Part shown: positions 12,657 to 24,519 of the stretch, one piece after another | Layout: each line of letters begins with the position of its first letter | Position numbering within the stretch: position 1 is the first letter of the stretch | Assembly (NCBI GenBank): GCA_001599935.1 | Contig: BCIJ01000009.1 | Span: 300,226-364,225 of the forward strand | Reading direction: 5' to 3' | Length of the DNA: 64,000 bases | DNA from: Holtermannia corniformis | Taxonomy: Eukaryota; Basidiomycota; Tremellomycetes; Holtermanniales | Notes under the pieces: model-generated | What the model was told of the DNA's origin: nothing | What the model saw: only the letters and a program-made list of their open reading frames with translations | The model's database searches: none | Position numbers and translations under genes: made by a program

Positions 12657-13018
12657 GATGGGTTGATATCAGTTGAGAAGGACGACGTCGACGTTGGTGC
12701 TCGCTCTGGTCGCGTTCTTCCGCCTGTGTTGGCGTCGACGGCGTTCAACTCGACTTGGGCAGCGACAACGGCCGTAGTAGCAGCACTGGGTACCAAGACA
12801 GTGGTACAGCGGGCTGCCGACTCTGTCTATCTCGAACAAGAACAAGGCCATCCATCCCACTCGATCGCCAGATCGCCGCCGCAGCACGACCACCACCCCA
12901 TCGTTGCTAAACGTTGTCATCTACCAGCCAGCATGCTTGGCCATCACTAGGCCGACTCTCTGCTGCTCATCCTCGGCAGTCTAGCTACAGGCAGCTCCGA
13001 CGGCGTGTCCACTGTGCA
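12657..13018. promoter_or_regulatory. Divergent intergenic region between LCB1 and a Pro-rich gene
   Basis: Roughly 360 bp between two ATG codons pointing apart, so it must hold both promoters. No TATA-like box or repeat stands out by eye. Its role is inferred from position. Confidence 0.4.
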
Positions 13019-16000
13019 ATGTCAGCCACCTCGCCGCCGCCGCCAGCACCGTCCAAAAAGAACTCGTTTCTCCGCCGGCTCTCATCCTCGTCCTCGTCCT
13101 CGGCCAAGCTCGCAAAGCGGCCGCCATCACCGCCAGTGCCAGTCCCCAAGATGCCCACTACTCCGCTGTATGAAGCCCATCGCCGGGCTGACGGCGTCGA
13201 GAACGGTCCGTGTCAGGTTTGAGCTCAAGCACGTCGTCGGTGCTGATGATCCGTAGGGACCGCACGGCCAAGAGCACCATCAAGGCCAAGGCAGCACCCG
13301 CCTCATGCCGCTCTGGCTTCACCTCCCAACTCGCCCCCGAGGGCAGACGCCGTTGCTCACTCGACCTCGATGACGTTCTCGACCCCTCCCGCGTTCAACA
13401 AGCAGCCGTCGCAAGCTATGCCCAACGGTGGCCAGCAGGGTTACGTCGGCAACGGTGGGCCACCACGGACCCAGCTGTCAAGCTATCAGCACCCTACTCA
13501 TGCAGGAGAGAAGACGCAGCCGCAGGCAGGTCAGTACAGTTCAAGCTCGCACCGCGCCAAGCTCATGGTATGCAGGTGAAGCACGCCGTTACGAGGTCAT
13601 TGCATCGTCTACACCTCAAGCACAAAGACCGCCGCATGCCCCTGTTACCGCTCCTCGCCAATCCCTCCCTCACCCGCCGATCGCGATTGCTCCAGGACCA
13701 ACCTCACCTCCACCCGCTCGGGTTCACGCCAACACTCAGCCAGTCCACACGACGGGTCAATTCGAGGATGCCGCACCCGCTTCTCGCACCCTACCACACC
13801 CAATCCAGACCCAGGCGCCAGCTCAGCGCACGCCGTCCAAGTCGCGCAGGCCGATGCTGACTTCGCCCTCGACGGGCTCTGCCTCGCCCGCCTCACCGAT
13901 TGATCGATTCGGGGGGCCAAGACGGCAATCCTCCGTCAACACGTCCAGCAGCACTTCGCCGCCCGAGCACAGGGCATCTCCGCAAGTCGCCATGCACAGT
14001 GTCGCGCCCCCAAAGTCGACAATGACAGTGATTGCCAGTAGCGCAGACGGTGCCAAGCGTCGGGCTTCGATCGATCGATCGGTCATGGCGAGTGTCAGCA
14101 GGAGGCAGAGTATACCAGAGCACTTGCAATTGCCGCCTGGCGCACATCCGCCAGCTAGCGCACATAGTCCACTGCCGGTGCGGTCCTCGAGCAAGTCGAA
14201 TCCCCATGCTGCACTGGATGGCCTCGGACCAGCAGTCGGCATGGCCAAGTCTCCGCCGCCGCCGCCGCCGCCGCCGCCGCCAACTGCCGACTATTTCTCA
14301 CCGATAGCTCTAGCAAAAACGCCTACACCGCCCGTACGATCGCCTCCGCCGGTACGTAGCGGTGGCTACGGGCCTGCGACTACACGTTCGCCTCCGCCGC
14401 CGTCACGCTCGCCCTCAAAACCGCTTCCTCGGCCCACAATCGTCACACAGCCATCTGCTCCGCAACTCCCATCACCGCCTGTCACTCGCCCACCCGAGCT
14501 CTATCCGCCCTCTCAACGCCAGTCGAGCACAATCGACACCCGCAGTCCATCCTCGTACGCACCGAAACAGCTGCGCTCGATCCCTAGTGCGTCCAAAGTC
14601 CCTCGCACGCACGGTCGGTCTCCACGTCCAAACCTCGTCTCGGCGCTGTCTCAGCCAAAGATTGCCGCCGCACTGCTGCCGTTCCTCACGGTCAACTCGT
14701 TTTTGGCGCTGAATCAGTCTGCGGACGAGGTTCGACGTGCGTTTGGCGGCGAGATGGTCGGCAGGTGGGTGTTGCGCGAGTGGGCGGTGACGCTGGGCAA
14801 GGAGCGTGGCAGGAGCTGGCCGGGCTTGGGCGTCTGGGAAGGGTTCTGTGAGTTCTCTGCTACTCCGACGCTGTTCGTTGGATGGCTCATGCTTCACAGT
14901 GGAATCGCTACTCCACGACGTCGCATCATACTGCAACTACCCAGCGCAATACCACCAACTACTCCAACACCTCTGTCTGTCGTACACTCTTGTGGTACTG
15001 CACCTTCGCACGCTGCCACCCGCCGCGTTCCCGCAGACTGAAAGCGCGCAGATCGCTTGGGGCGACGACGAGCTCGTGACCTCACCTTCGGCAATGTCAG
15101 TCTCAATGTCGACGTCCAACTCTCTCGCAAGCTTTGCATCGATCAACATCAATGGTCGTCCGCGCTCACGCGTGCCCAGTGCCGCGAGCTCGGATGCCGG
15201 CTCAATCCGTCCTTCAAGGATGCCGATGCCACGCCAAGAACGGCTGATTGAGATTGTCATGCCGGAACCGCTGGCGGCTGCCGGTCAGCCGATTGAGAAA
15301 CTTGCGCCCGAGCCCGTCAACCCGGCATTGGGACAGGGTCACAAGGTCCGCCGTCGTGGCTCGATCTCCTCGATCTCCTCGGCGACATTCACGGGCTGGG
15401 GCCGCAAGCGGTCCAACTCTGCGGCTTCGAGTATCATTGACCCCGTCCCGCTCGCAGCGCCACATGCTGTACAGGCAGCTCCGATGGCAGAAGGCAAAGC
15501 GGCGTACCCGCCCGTCAGCTTCCCGACGGCCAAGCGCTACGCTTTCCGAAGTCATGGCGACCCGAGTCCTTCAACTCGGCAGCGCACAAGCTCGGATTCG
15601 GGTCGACCAGGCAGTATCTGGTCTGTCGGGTCCAGTCCTCGCGCCCCGAGCTTTGGTCGATACAGCCTGAACAACGCACCGCCAATGCCGCCATTCGCAG
15701 CCGGTGCCGCGAGCCGTAGGACGAGCATGGCAGCTTCATCAGCTCGTAGTGCCGGTTCGCCGCTCAACGAGATGCGTAACGGAACCGGGCTGAACAGTCC
15801 TGTTGGGCGGACCGAACCGGCGTTTGACAAGCCGATTCCATACACTGTGGACCGTGCGCCCGTGCTGCGCGTCTTTGTGCCGCTGTCGGCTAGTGTGCGA
15901 CAGTGGCCGTCTGCCGAGGGCGCATGGTATGCGATGCGCGAGATGGAAAAGTGTGGTGCGGCAAAGCGACTAAAGGTTGGCGATCTCGTGGTACGTCGGC

Positions 16001-16593
16001 ATCAGCTGTGAGATGTTCGAGGCTGACGAGGCAGATCAACGCGGCGCTCAAGGGCTCTTACAGCGTTGAGAACATCCTCATCTACGTGCCGGGCTCCCAA
16101 CACCTGCTCCTCCCAATGGCCAAGACGCATTCAGCCGGCCATCTCCCGCGCGACGTCAACGCACTCGAGTTCCCGCCACTCTACTATGTCGGATTGCTCC
16201 CGCCCCCGCTCATCATCTACCTTGACCTTGCACTGTTCGCGACTCAGATCCTGAACAACATCCGGCTCACGTCGCACAAGGGTGATGTGACGACTGCGCG
16301 TGGAGACCGCGTCGTGGCCACTCGCTACCTGTTTGTATCGGGTTGTGAGATCCAGCACGGGCCGTGGAAGGGTCTTCTCAGTCTGGAGGCCGAGGGTACG
16401 GCCGAGGCCAAAGGCGAGCTGGAGGCTAGAGTTGGCAACGGTGACGCTTCGCGCGCTGTCAGGGGCGCGTGGGAGGTCATGAGAGAAATGCAGGGGACCG
16501 TTTGGTTACGGTTCGTACCGAATCTTACGTGCTCGTTACGTGACTGACGCTGCGCTCTACAGACTTGTCCGTGAAGCCCGAGCATCTGCATAG
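13019..16593 (+). CDS. Large Ser/Pro-rich protein with a conserved C-terminal region, function unknown
   Basis: The start ATG at 13019 gives MSATSPPPPAPSKKNSFLRR and a run of serines. The middle is low-complexity: a polyproline tract coded by (CCG)n near 14250-14282, many SPPP and RSPS motifs, and basic patches, so it is probably a phosphorylated scaffold. Ordered parts are ALLPFLTVNSFLALNQSADE and GEMVGRWVLREWAVTLGKER (14670-14815), a following helix-rich part up to about 15050, and after 15840 APVLRVFVPLSASVRQWPSA, VENILIYVPGSQHLLLPMAK and EFPPLYYVGLLPPPLIIYLD. The final intron (branch site CTGAC, acceptor CTCTACAG) replaces an apparent stop and gives the end LVREARASA at 16591-16593. I believe related proteins occur in other basidiomycetes, but I cannot name a function. 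Secreted or membrane location is not indicated. Confidence 0.75.
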
Positions 16594-16617
16594 CGCAAAC
16601 CGTTTCGCAATGTATAA

Positions 16618-18124
16618 TCATTCTTTCTCGTATCGGCCCATCTTGTCGAGCAGGTCTGCCTCTTCGGCCGCGACCGCACGGCGAGGTGCTTGTTTGCCTT
16701 TGCCTTCTTCGGCTTTGGCGTACACGTAGAGCATTGAGCCGGCGATGATGAGGGTGATTGAAACGAGGCGGGCTCTGCCGGCGTCAACGCTCGAGTGGGT
16801 GGGATCGTGGGCTGCGCTCACCCTGAAAGCAGGTCGCCAAAGACGTAAACGGCAAGAACGGTCTGTAAGACGCCTCTAGCGGCAGAGGAGATCACTGAAC
16901 GTCAGCTCCGTTGATCCGTCTTGGCATCGACATACTATGCGTCACCGGCGAGGTCACTTTGATAGACAAGAAAGCAGCGAGACTGATCAAGAACCCAAAG
17001 ATGCCCTGTGGGTATCAGTGTAGGCACCGTCGAGAGACGTCAGACGTGCGGTCAAGCAAGCGCCCTTGATGAAGATGACTGTTTCTTCAGTGAGATTCCA
17101 CACGATCTCGGCCACGCCCCTCGATTCTCCCGAGACGACCACGAGTGGGATCAAGACTAGAGCTGAGAGGATGTTGTTGTAGAAAGCGAGGTCGACGGGC
17201 GAGTCTTTGACGAGTTGCTGCGGGTGTCAGACTGGTATAAGGTCGACGCGAGCAAGAGACGGTACCAGAGATCTCTTGATGAGGACGGCATGGAAGGCAG
17301 AGGTGATACTGGAAAGAGCACCAAAGACGACGCCGACGTGCTTGGATTGCAGTGGGGTGATGGTACTCGACGCATGGTTGGGATCGAGCATGACACCGGC
17401 AAAGAAGCCGGTGGTGACGATGATGGCGGCAATGAGAGCGGTGGGAGTCTGTTGTTGCTGTTTGATCGTGAGCGGCGAGTGTGCACGAGGGTTGGCGAGG
17501 TACTGACATGTAGAACGAGGATCGAGATCAGGATCGTACACGGGAGAACGAGGCCTCGAGCGACTTGATGGAACGAGGCGTCGACCTAGACCTGTAAGCA
17601 GTCTAGCTGCGTTGCAGACCAAAGGCTGACATGTTGAAGGCAATAGTTGTTGCAGCTGTACTGCCTCAGCCTGAACCCCTATCGTCCGTCGAGTTGCACT
17701 AACATCAGACCGACTACGTTGACAGCGACCAAAGGCGCGAGTCCTTTGGCCGTCGTCGGGTCCCAGCTAAACGTATTTAGCGCAGCTACGAGTCTCGGCG
17801 GCCCATAGCTACCGAGGGGTCTTGACAAAGCCTAGGACGCCCGTCAAAGCCAAAAGCAGGACGGCGACGGCCGACTGGCAAAACAATAGAAACACGGGCA
17901 AAGGAGTGGCATTGAGCACGGCTGATTGTGGAATCAGTGGTTGAAGCGTCGGTGTGGCCCTGACCAACACTTGTTCAGAATGGTCATACTGATCGCGACG
18001 ACCATGTAGAATAGCACGGTAGCGGCCTAGAGCTAGTCAGTCACCCCAAGCATGCTCAGGGGTTCACAACGGCGCTCGAGGAACATACAACGCGCAGCCT
18101 GGACGGTCGCGCCTCGTCGTCCAT
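16618..18124 (-). CDS. Nucleotide-sugar transporter of the TPT/DMT superfamily, GDP-fucose-transporter-like
   Basis: A polytopic Golgi/ER-type antiporter. The first exon reads MDDEARPSRLR (18124); the next gives VLFYMVVAISMTILNK, the typical first membrane helix of SLC35/TPT proteins, then PLPVFLLFCQSAVAVLLLAL. Later exons carry TPTALIAAIIVTTGFFAGVM, HVGVVFGALSSITSAFHAVL followed by IKRSL, and NNILSALVLIPLVVVSGES. The end has LVSITLIIAGSMLYVYAKAE and a cytoplasmic tail closing MGRYEKE. The IKRSL-type motif after 'SITSAFHAVL' resembles SLC35C1 (GDP-fucose), hence the guess; GDP-mannose or other substrates are possible. About nine short introns. It shares a promoter of about 370 bp with the phosphatase gene at 18494. 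Confidence 0.75.
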
Positions 18125-18493
18125 CGTGGCCTTGTCTATGAGCTGTCTTGACCGACTGGGCGCTATGGGGTGGGATGGTGGGTGCGATCCGGCTCCGGGC
18201 AGAGTACACGCGGTCGCAATCCAATCGCAATGTCTCGGTTACCACTGAACAGGTTGTCATCGGCGCCGCGAAGGACCATCTCTTGAACAAAACGCTCTGA
18301 TTCCTAGACTGAGCCGCTGCGGCCAACCCTTGCTCACTGCTGATTCCACGATGAAAGACTGCGCGCTCTCGCTCCGCCGTCGCCACAGTGCCACAGCAAA
18401 CACGACCCCTAAATAGCAAAGCACGTGAAACAAGCTGAAACTCGAGATCGTCAGCTCGGACACTTTCAACTGGCAACTCGACGGCTAACAACC

Positions 18494-19641
18494 ATGGCGC
18501 CGCCGACTCTGACGACCCTAGAGGACTTCAAGACACTACTGGACAAGTATGATACCTTTCTGTGCGATTGTGACGGCGTCATCTACCACGGTCCGATTGT
18601 AGTGCCCGGTGTGCCCGACGTCTTGAGCTACCTGCGAGCGAACGGTCTGTGCTGGACTCTGTAGAGTGGACAGTGTACTGATCTCAGTGCAGGCAAACGC
18701 GTCATCTTTGTCACCAACAACGCGTCCAAGTCTCGAAGGCAATACAAGGCTACCTTTGATGCGCTCGGGATCGAGGCACCGGAGGTGGGTTGCGTAGTTG
18801 GCTGATTGCGTTTGACTGATGATCACCTAGGCAGACATCTTCGGATCCGCCTATGCCTCGGCCGTCTACATCTCGCAGATCCTCAAGCTGCCCAAGGACA
18901 AGCGCGTGTACGTGATTGGCGAGAGCGGGATCGAGGAGGAGCTCGATGCCGTTGGGATCAAGTATGCTGGCGGCACCGTACGTGCTATGGTCTGGAACGA
19001 TTCGGAGAGATCTGAAGCGGTGATAGGACCCAGCAGACAAGGTGTTCCTAAAGTCGAAAGACTACTCCATGTTCAAGCCGGATCCCACGATCGGCGCCGT
19101 CCTCTGCGGATTCGACATGGCGATCAGTAGGTTTGCACCGGCGTCACGGGCGCCACACGCAGCTGAACCGCTTCACAGACTACGTCAAGATCTCCAAGGC
19201 GTTCACCTACCTGCGTGACAACGCCGACTGCAAGTTCATCATCACCAACGAAGACGCCACGTTCCCCACCAACGGGACGCTTTATCCGGGCTCGGGGTCC
19301 ATGTCGGCCCCGCTCCGATACGCGCTCAAGCGCGACCCGATCGTGATCGGCAAGCCAAACAGCCACATGATGGACGCCATCCTCGCAGAACACCACCTGG
19401 ACCCCAAGCGGACCTTGATGGTCGGCGATAACCTGTCGACCGACATTTTGTTCGGGATCAACAGCGGCATCGACACGTTGCTGGTCATGGGCGGTACGTC
19501 TGACTGTGTGCGAGCTGACATCTGCTGACGCGCACCAAAGGCGTGACATCGAACGATGAGATCTTTGGGCCCAACCCGAGTGAGGTCGTACCGACGTACG
19601 TCGTCAACAGCTTTGGCGACCTGTCGGTGCTCGCAAAGTAG
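18494..19641 (+). CDS. PHO13: PHO13-type HAD phosphatase (4-nitrophenylphosphatase/phosphoglycolate phosphatase)
   Basis: A cytosolic HAD-family phosphatase that hydrolyses 2-phosphoglycolate and related damaged metabolites. The catalytic motif I is present as FLCDCDGVIYHGP (first Asp is usually the nucleophile; here DCDG). Motif II is VIFVTNNASKSR, followed by the NagD-type cap with KSKDYSMFKPDPTIGAVLCG, the lysine region GKPNSHMMD and motif III LMVGDNLSTDILFG, then GIDTLLVMGG-VTSNDE. ATG at 18494 lies in a good context (ACAACCATGG). Five introns with CTGA branch sites. Ends LSVLAK at 19641. The usual length of about 310 residues is reached. Confidence 0.93.
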
Positions 19642-19702
19642 GCTATAGACAGAAGCTGCATCTAGAGGTACATTGCGCTACATTGGTGCCTCTAGGTCTC
19701 GT

Positions 19703-21267
19703 TCACTTGGTTTCACCAACCCTTGCCGCCTCGCCGTTCGCCAAGATCCGGTAGGGCACTCTGCGCCACACTACCGTGTTGCCGCCCATGGCCATGATCC
19801 ACACGGGCAGCGCGAGCAGCTCTCGCAGCGCCCAAGCGAGGACAAACGCGACAGTGTCGGGTTTGGCGCCATGCGAGCTCGGTAGCCGGACCGAGAGCGA
19901 GCGCATCACGTCCAGATCCACGGCCAGCCACGCTGCAATGTGCAGCACGAAGAACAGTACGCACGACACGCCAAGGACGCGGCCGAACGCCCATGAAGCG
20001 TACAGGCCACAGACGATGCTCTCTGTGAACGGCTCGGCGAGCGTCGCGGGCAAGGTCATGCGTTTACGAACGCGGATCCACCGGATTCGGCGCATCATGT
20101 AGTCGCGCAGAGACATTTCGCCGAGGGTATCGATCGCTACGTCTGGTGCGGGCCGGTGTTTGAGGCCGAGCTCGTGCCAGATTGAGAGGCCGATCATGTT
20201 GTCCTCGGCCAAGAAGGGGCCGAAACCTGCCAGGCCACTTGGTGGGTTGCCCTTGCGTTGAAGCGTGTGCGAGGGCGAGGGGAGGGATGCGATGTTGGTG
20301 CGCGAGTACAGGTTGGATTTGCCGACGATGCACGACTCGATGCCCGTTGCGTTCAGACAGGTTGAGTTTGGCTGCACGGCAGATACAGACGACTTACAAT
20401 GGCGAGATACATCTTGGCGTGCGTAGTGTTGAGGTATGCGTGCTCAAGCCGACTCCCAAGAGCTTGCTGATACAGCAGAGCGAACGGGACATGGTGGACT
20501 AGCCCGACTTGACCATTTGCAGGCGGCCGCTCGGCAGCTTCACGAGCCATCAATGGTGCTTCAACTTGGTCGGCTGCGGTCGAGCCCGCCTTGCCATCTA
20601 GAAACGTCTCTACGGCTCGACTGAGCATCTCGGGCGTGACGGCTATAGTTGCGTCGAGGACCCAGAGCAGATCGTGGCTCGCTTGGGCAAACGGCTCGAT
20701 GAGGTTGTTGATTTTCGGGTTGACACCGACATCGTGCTTGCCTGTAGGAGGATGAGCTACATACTCGTAGTACGGTTTACCCAGTCTGACATACCAATGA
20801 CGACCCTCGCGCTCGCATCGGGGTGTTTCTCCAGCACGAGCTTGACGACGTCGAGTGCGGGGTCGTGCTCGTCTCGCACGGCGAACAAGACTTCATAGTT
20901 TGGGTAGGAGAGCTTGAGAACGCTCTCGAGGCTAGTGAACATGTTGGAGTCGACGCCTCGCAATGGTCGGATGATTGTCACGCCCGGCACTGACGATGCG
21001 GGCAGCGACGACAGCCGAGAGGGTGTGGGTATGGGAGCATAGCGTTTGCGTCTGGGAATCAGGATATCATCAGCACTGTACTAGCTGTCAAGAGCTTTGC
21101 CAGGACTGACGCCGTGTACCATCCGAGCAGGCAAACAGACCAAACGAATGACCAAGCAATGATGCTGAGAGCAGTCAAGAGCTGGGTCGTCGATGACGCT
21201 GCAGATGGTTACTCGAGCTTGGCTATTGGATCAGATTGAGCAGCTGACCATGATCTGCCTGCTCCAT
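19703..21267 (-). CDS. Ceramide glucosyltransferase (GT21)
   Basis: Transfers glucose from UDP-glucose to ceramide in the Golgi/ER, making glucosylceramide. The ATG at 21267 starts a short exon (MEQADH) spliced to a signal-anchor helix (LLTALSIIAWSFVWSVCLL). Next comes GVTIIRPLRGVDSNMF, the start of the GT-A fold, then ESVLKLSYPNYEVLFAVRDE (D1 region), HDVGVNPKINNL (D2 region), FLAEDNMIG (D3 aspartate) and RRIRWIRVRKRM, the (Q/R)xxRW motif of GT21. Two to three C-terminal membrane helices follow (VLGVSCVLFFVLHIAAWL, LLALPVWIMAMGG). All key motifs are present. It and LCB1 sit within 9 kb of each other and act in one pathway, though shared regulation is not shown. Confidence 0.93.
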
Positions 21268-21452
21268 AGCCTTTGCACACTTGAACGTTGCGTGTCTAGG
21301 TGATGGTTGGTGTCAAACGCTCGGAGCGTTGCGACGGGGAGCACCGGCCTTGTTCACCTTTGACGAGGTCAGACAGTCATCCATCGTACATAGGAGATAA
21401 GAAGCAGACTAGCGAGGTAGGACAGGTGCATCTCGGTAGTCATGCCAGCGAG

Positions 21453-22311
21453 CTAGCTCGGGACCCTACCCGTCTCTCGGTACCGGACATGATCGTCGAG
21501 CGTCCACCTCGCACTGCCGCTCGCTTTGCCCTGTTTCGTACCGTCGGTCATCTCTACATCGAGCTCGACCGGCTTGCTGGCGCTGCCTCCGACGGCCTCT
21601 GCTCCTCTCCCCTCGTCCTCGTCCTCATAATCGCCCACCCGTTCTTGCCAGTCATACTCCTGCTCCAACGTGTTGATGAACCCAGACACAATCTCTCCGC
21701 GCTTGTGCTCGACCTCGAGCCGGGTCTGAAGCGACTCGAGCGCGCTCTCGAGATCGTCCTCGGCTGATCCGTCGACAGCTCCGATGCCTGTCTCGGCCAC
21801 GTAGCTCTCGATAAGCTCGTCTTGAGCCAGAGTGACAGTATGGAACGGCTGCTGGGTTGTCATCTGGATCAGGAGGGGGTGCAGGGGCGAGTCGGCCTTG
21901 ATCGGGAGGCGTGGGTGCACGAGGATACGTGAGAGGGGGATGGGAGTCGTTGACGGTCCGGCTTCAGCATTGGTATCTGTAGGCGCTGGTCCAGTTCGTG
22001 TGATGGCAGCCGCTTGAGTGAACGATGCAGAGATGGCTTGGATCCGGGTCAAGAGGATCGAGTAGGCCGTCAACAGGCTCGACCTGGTCATCATCAGCTC
22101 TATACCCGGGTCGAGCTGCAACGACCTACCAATTGTCCATGAGACCGTCTTGTGCACCCCAGCCGATACGAAACTGCAGCTCATCGATGTCCTTGATCGT
22201 CTGGGTCAGGCGGGGGATGAGCATCTGCATGGCCTTTGTCGGCGCCTCGACGGGCAGCTGCGGCATGACGATGGCATCCTGTGGGCCTTGGTGCTTGTAC
22301 AGGCGGAACAT
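21453..22311 (-). CDS. MED8: Mediator subunit 8-like protein
   Basis: A likely head-module subunit of the Pol II Mediator. The ATG at 22311 (CACCATG) gives MFRLYKHQGPQDAIVMPQLP and a helix RLTQTIKDIDELQFRIGWG. After an intron with GTAGGT donor come SLLTAYSILLTRIQAISASF and LSRILVHPRLPIKADSPLHP, a pattern of helix, sampling-type loop and LxxxLV-PLP segment that resembles fungal MED8. The C-terminus has a helical DDLESALESLQTRLEVEHKR and an acidic end. Upstream in-frame TTG codons exist but ATG is preferred. It is divergent from SWD1, with only about 150 bp between starts. The assignment rests on pattern memory; another small helical coactivator subunit is possible. Confidence 0.62.
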
Positions 22312-22461
22312 GGTGTGCTTCTCTGTTCTGAGTGTGATTTGCAAGTAGATTGACAGTGAATCAGTGTCGCGATGAACAGTTGGCTGAGCTCAAGCTCTTG
22401 TCGGGCGTCCGGTCACTATACCATCTTCAACCCATTGCTATCCTCGAACGCGGACACGACG

Positions 22462-24243
22462 ATGCAGCAGCTTCTCAGTGGGTCTAGACACTGCTAGAGC
22501 TCCCAAGAACCCACTGATGCACGATTACAGACCCATTCGCGCAAAACTACCCCGAAGCCGTCGACCTCACCCTCCCGTCGTCCGCTCAACGATGCAAGTT
22601 CAACCCATCCGGTCCGTTCGCAGGCCACTATATCGCAACCGGGGGCAGCGATGGCCTAGTCGAGATCTGGGATCTTGATACCAAGGGTGTGATTCGGACG
22701 TTTGAAGGGCACGTAAAGGCCGTCTCGGGCTTGAGGTCGGTGCTCACCACCTGCGCTCGCCCATGTTGCTGATTGCTCGCTCAGCTGGTCGCGCAACAAT
22801 CGCTACCTGCTGACCTCGTCGCTGGACCACAACTGCATCATCTGGGATCTATCCTACCTCTCGTTCCCGACCGCGTCTTCAGACGCATCGAGCTCGTCAT
22901 GCACCCTCACCTCGCCCCGGATCAGCACTGTCCGCTTCGACGCGCCCGTCATCAACGCCGTCTTCCACCCGCGCAATGCAAGGATCCTACTCGCAACGCT
23001 CAGTACTCTGGAAGCCGTCGTTGTCGACCTGCGCGCGGGCTCGAGTGGACGTTGGGTGCTTGATGACTCGGAAGACGTTGAAAAGGTCGCCGAAGGGGAT
23101 GTGGACATGGCGGAACCTGAGCCGGTCGAGCGCAAAAGGTGAGTCTGCTCGGACCATCCTGGTGCTGACATGGCAGGTCCAACATTACCACGGCCATCTT
23201 TTCGGCTTGCGGCACCCGGATCTACGCCGGGACTTCCAACGGGGTCTTGCTTGTCTTTGACAGCCGGACACGAGCAGTCAGTGCCACCCGCCGGGCATAG
23301 GCAGAACAGCGAATGACACTTGCAGGTCCTTCACCGCACCAAGGTCGCCAACGCCGGCATCCGCCAAGCCAATTTTGACCTGACCGGACAGTCCGTGTCT
23401 GTACACGCGCCAAGGTTGTGTACTGATTGCTGCAGAAACCTCATCCTGTCCTCGTCGGACCGCGCCCTGCGCACACTCTACGTCTCTCCTCTGACCGGTC
23501 TGATGACGCCCATGCACCGCTTTCAAGACTTGATCAACCGCACGCCGTGGCACGCCATTGGGTTCTCGGGCGATGCAGAGTACGTGATGGGCGGTGCCGG
23601 CCACAAGATGGCACACAATATCTTTGTGTGGGACCGCGAGGCCGGTGGCCTCGTCAAAGTGCTCGAAGGCCCAAAGGAACCGCTCGAAGACTGTGATGTG
23701 CGTTGGCGTGGCAGCACCGGATCCAGACTGACGTATGGCTCAGTGGCATCCAACCAGACCGATCATTGCATCCGTGACGTCGTCGGGCGACCTGCACATC
23801 TGGCAAACGACCTCACCGGACAATTGGAGCGCGTTTGCCCCCGGGTTCGAAGAGCTCGACGAAAACGTCGAATACGTCGAGCGCGAAGACGAGTTTGACA
23901 TTGTGCGTGCTGTCCTCGCTCGCCGTGCTACCATCTCACGCGTGATGCGCAGGAAGACGAAACGGTGCTCACCCGGCGGAAACAAGCCGAAGAGGATCTG
24001 ACGATTGACGTCTTGACCCAAGTGCACGACTCGTACCCTGTTCGCCCTGCGCCGTTTACAGTGCTCCCGCCGGGCTTTGCTGCGACGGATCAAGAGGGCG
24101 TTGAGACGGACGAAGCCGTCTGCGTCGCAGCGATGAAGGCTGCGGACGAGTGGGCGGCAGACGAGGGTGATGGCGATGACTGGGACGGGTTCTACCTCAG
24201 TCTGGATCTGACAGAGGTTGTCGAGGACCGGGTTGACGCGTGA
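22462..24243 (+). CDS. SWD1: SWD1, WD40 subunit of the COMPASS H3K4 methyltransferase complex (RbBP5 orthologue)
   Basis: A nuclear WD-repeat protein that helps Set1 methylate histone H3 Lys4. The short first exon reads MQQLL, then NPFAQNYPEAVDLTLPSSA, which is the recognised SWD1/RbBP5 opening. WD repeats follow: GHYIATGGSDGLVEIWDLDT, RYLLTSSLDHNCIIWDLSYL, INAVFHPRNARILLATLSTL and ITTAIFSACGTRIYAGTSNG. The hinge phrase DLINRTPWHAIGFSGDAEYV and WHPTRPIIASVTSSGDLHIW follow. After the propeller comes the acidic EELDENVEYVEREDEFDI stretch conserved in RbBP5. It ends in an acidic tail at 24243. Seven introns are implied. Confidence 0.92.
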
Positions 24244-24519
24244 TGCAGTTGTTGCGCTAGAACAGCTTGTTGGGTCCATGCGATATGATGCCCAGCCGGC
24301 ACTCGACTCGGCCATCACTTGCCCCACGCATCTCTGGCGCGTGTTTTTGGGTTGAAGCGTGATGTATCTGACGCTCAAAGCAGCTCGTATGCGCAGAGCA
24401 ATGTCCCAGTATGTACGCAACCACGCCAATTACTTGACCCACGCAGCTCTGGCTCATCGTGTTCTCAGAGCATAGCCTGAGCCGTCACGTTCACAAGCAC
24501 ACGAATACAACATGCATAC

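Noticed and set aside
12273..12950. 225-codon plus-strand frame
   Set aside because: It lies opposite the LCB1 5' exons, starts without context and has no motif; a shadow of GC-rich coding DNA.
13428..15041. Single 537-codon frame as a separate gene
   Set aside because: It is the main exon of the larger gene 13019-16593; its last part runs past a clear intron into the wrong frame.
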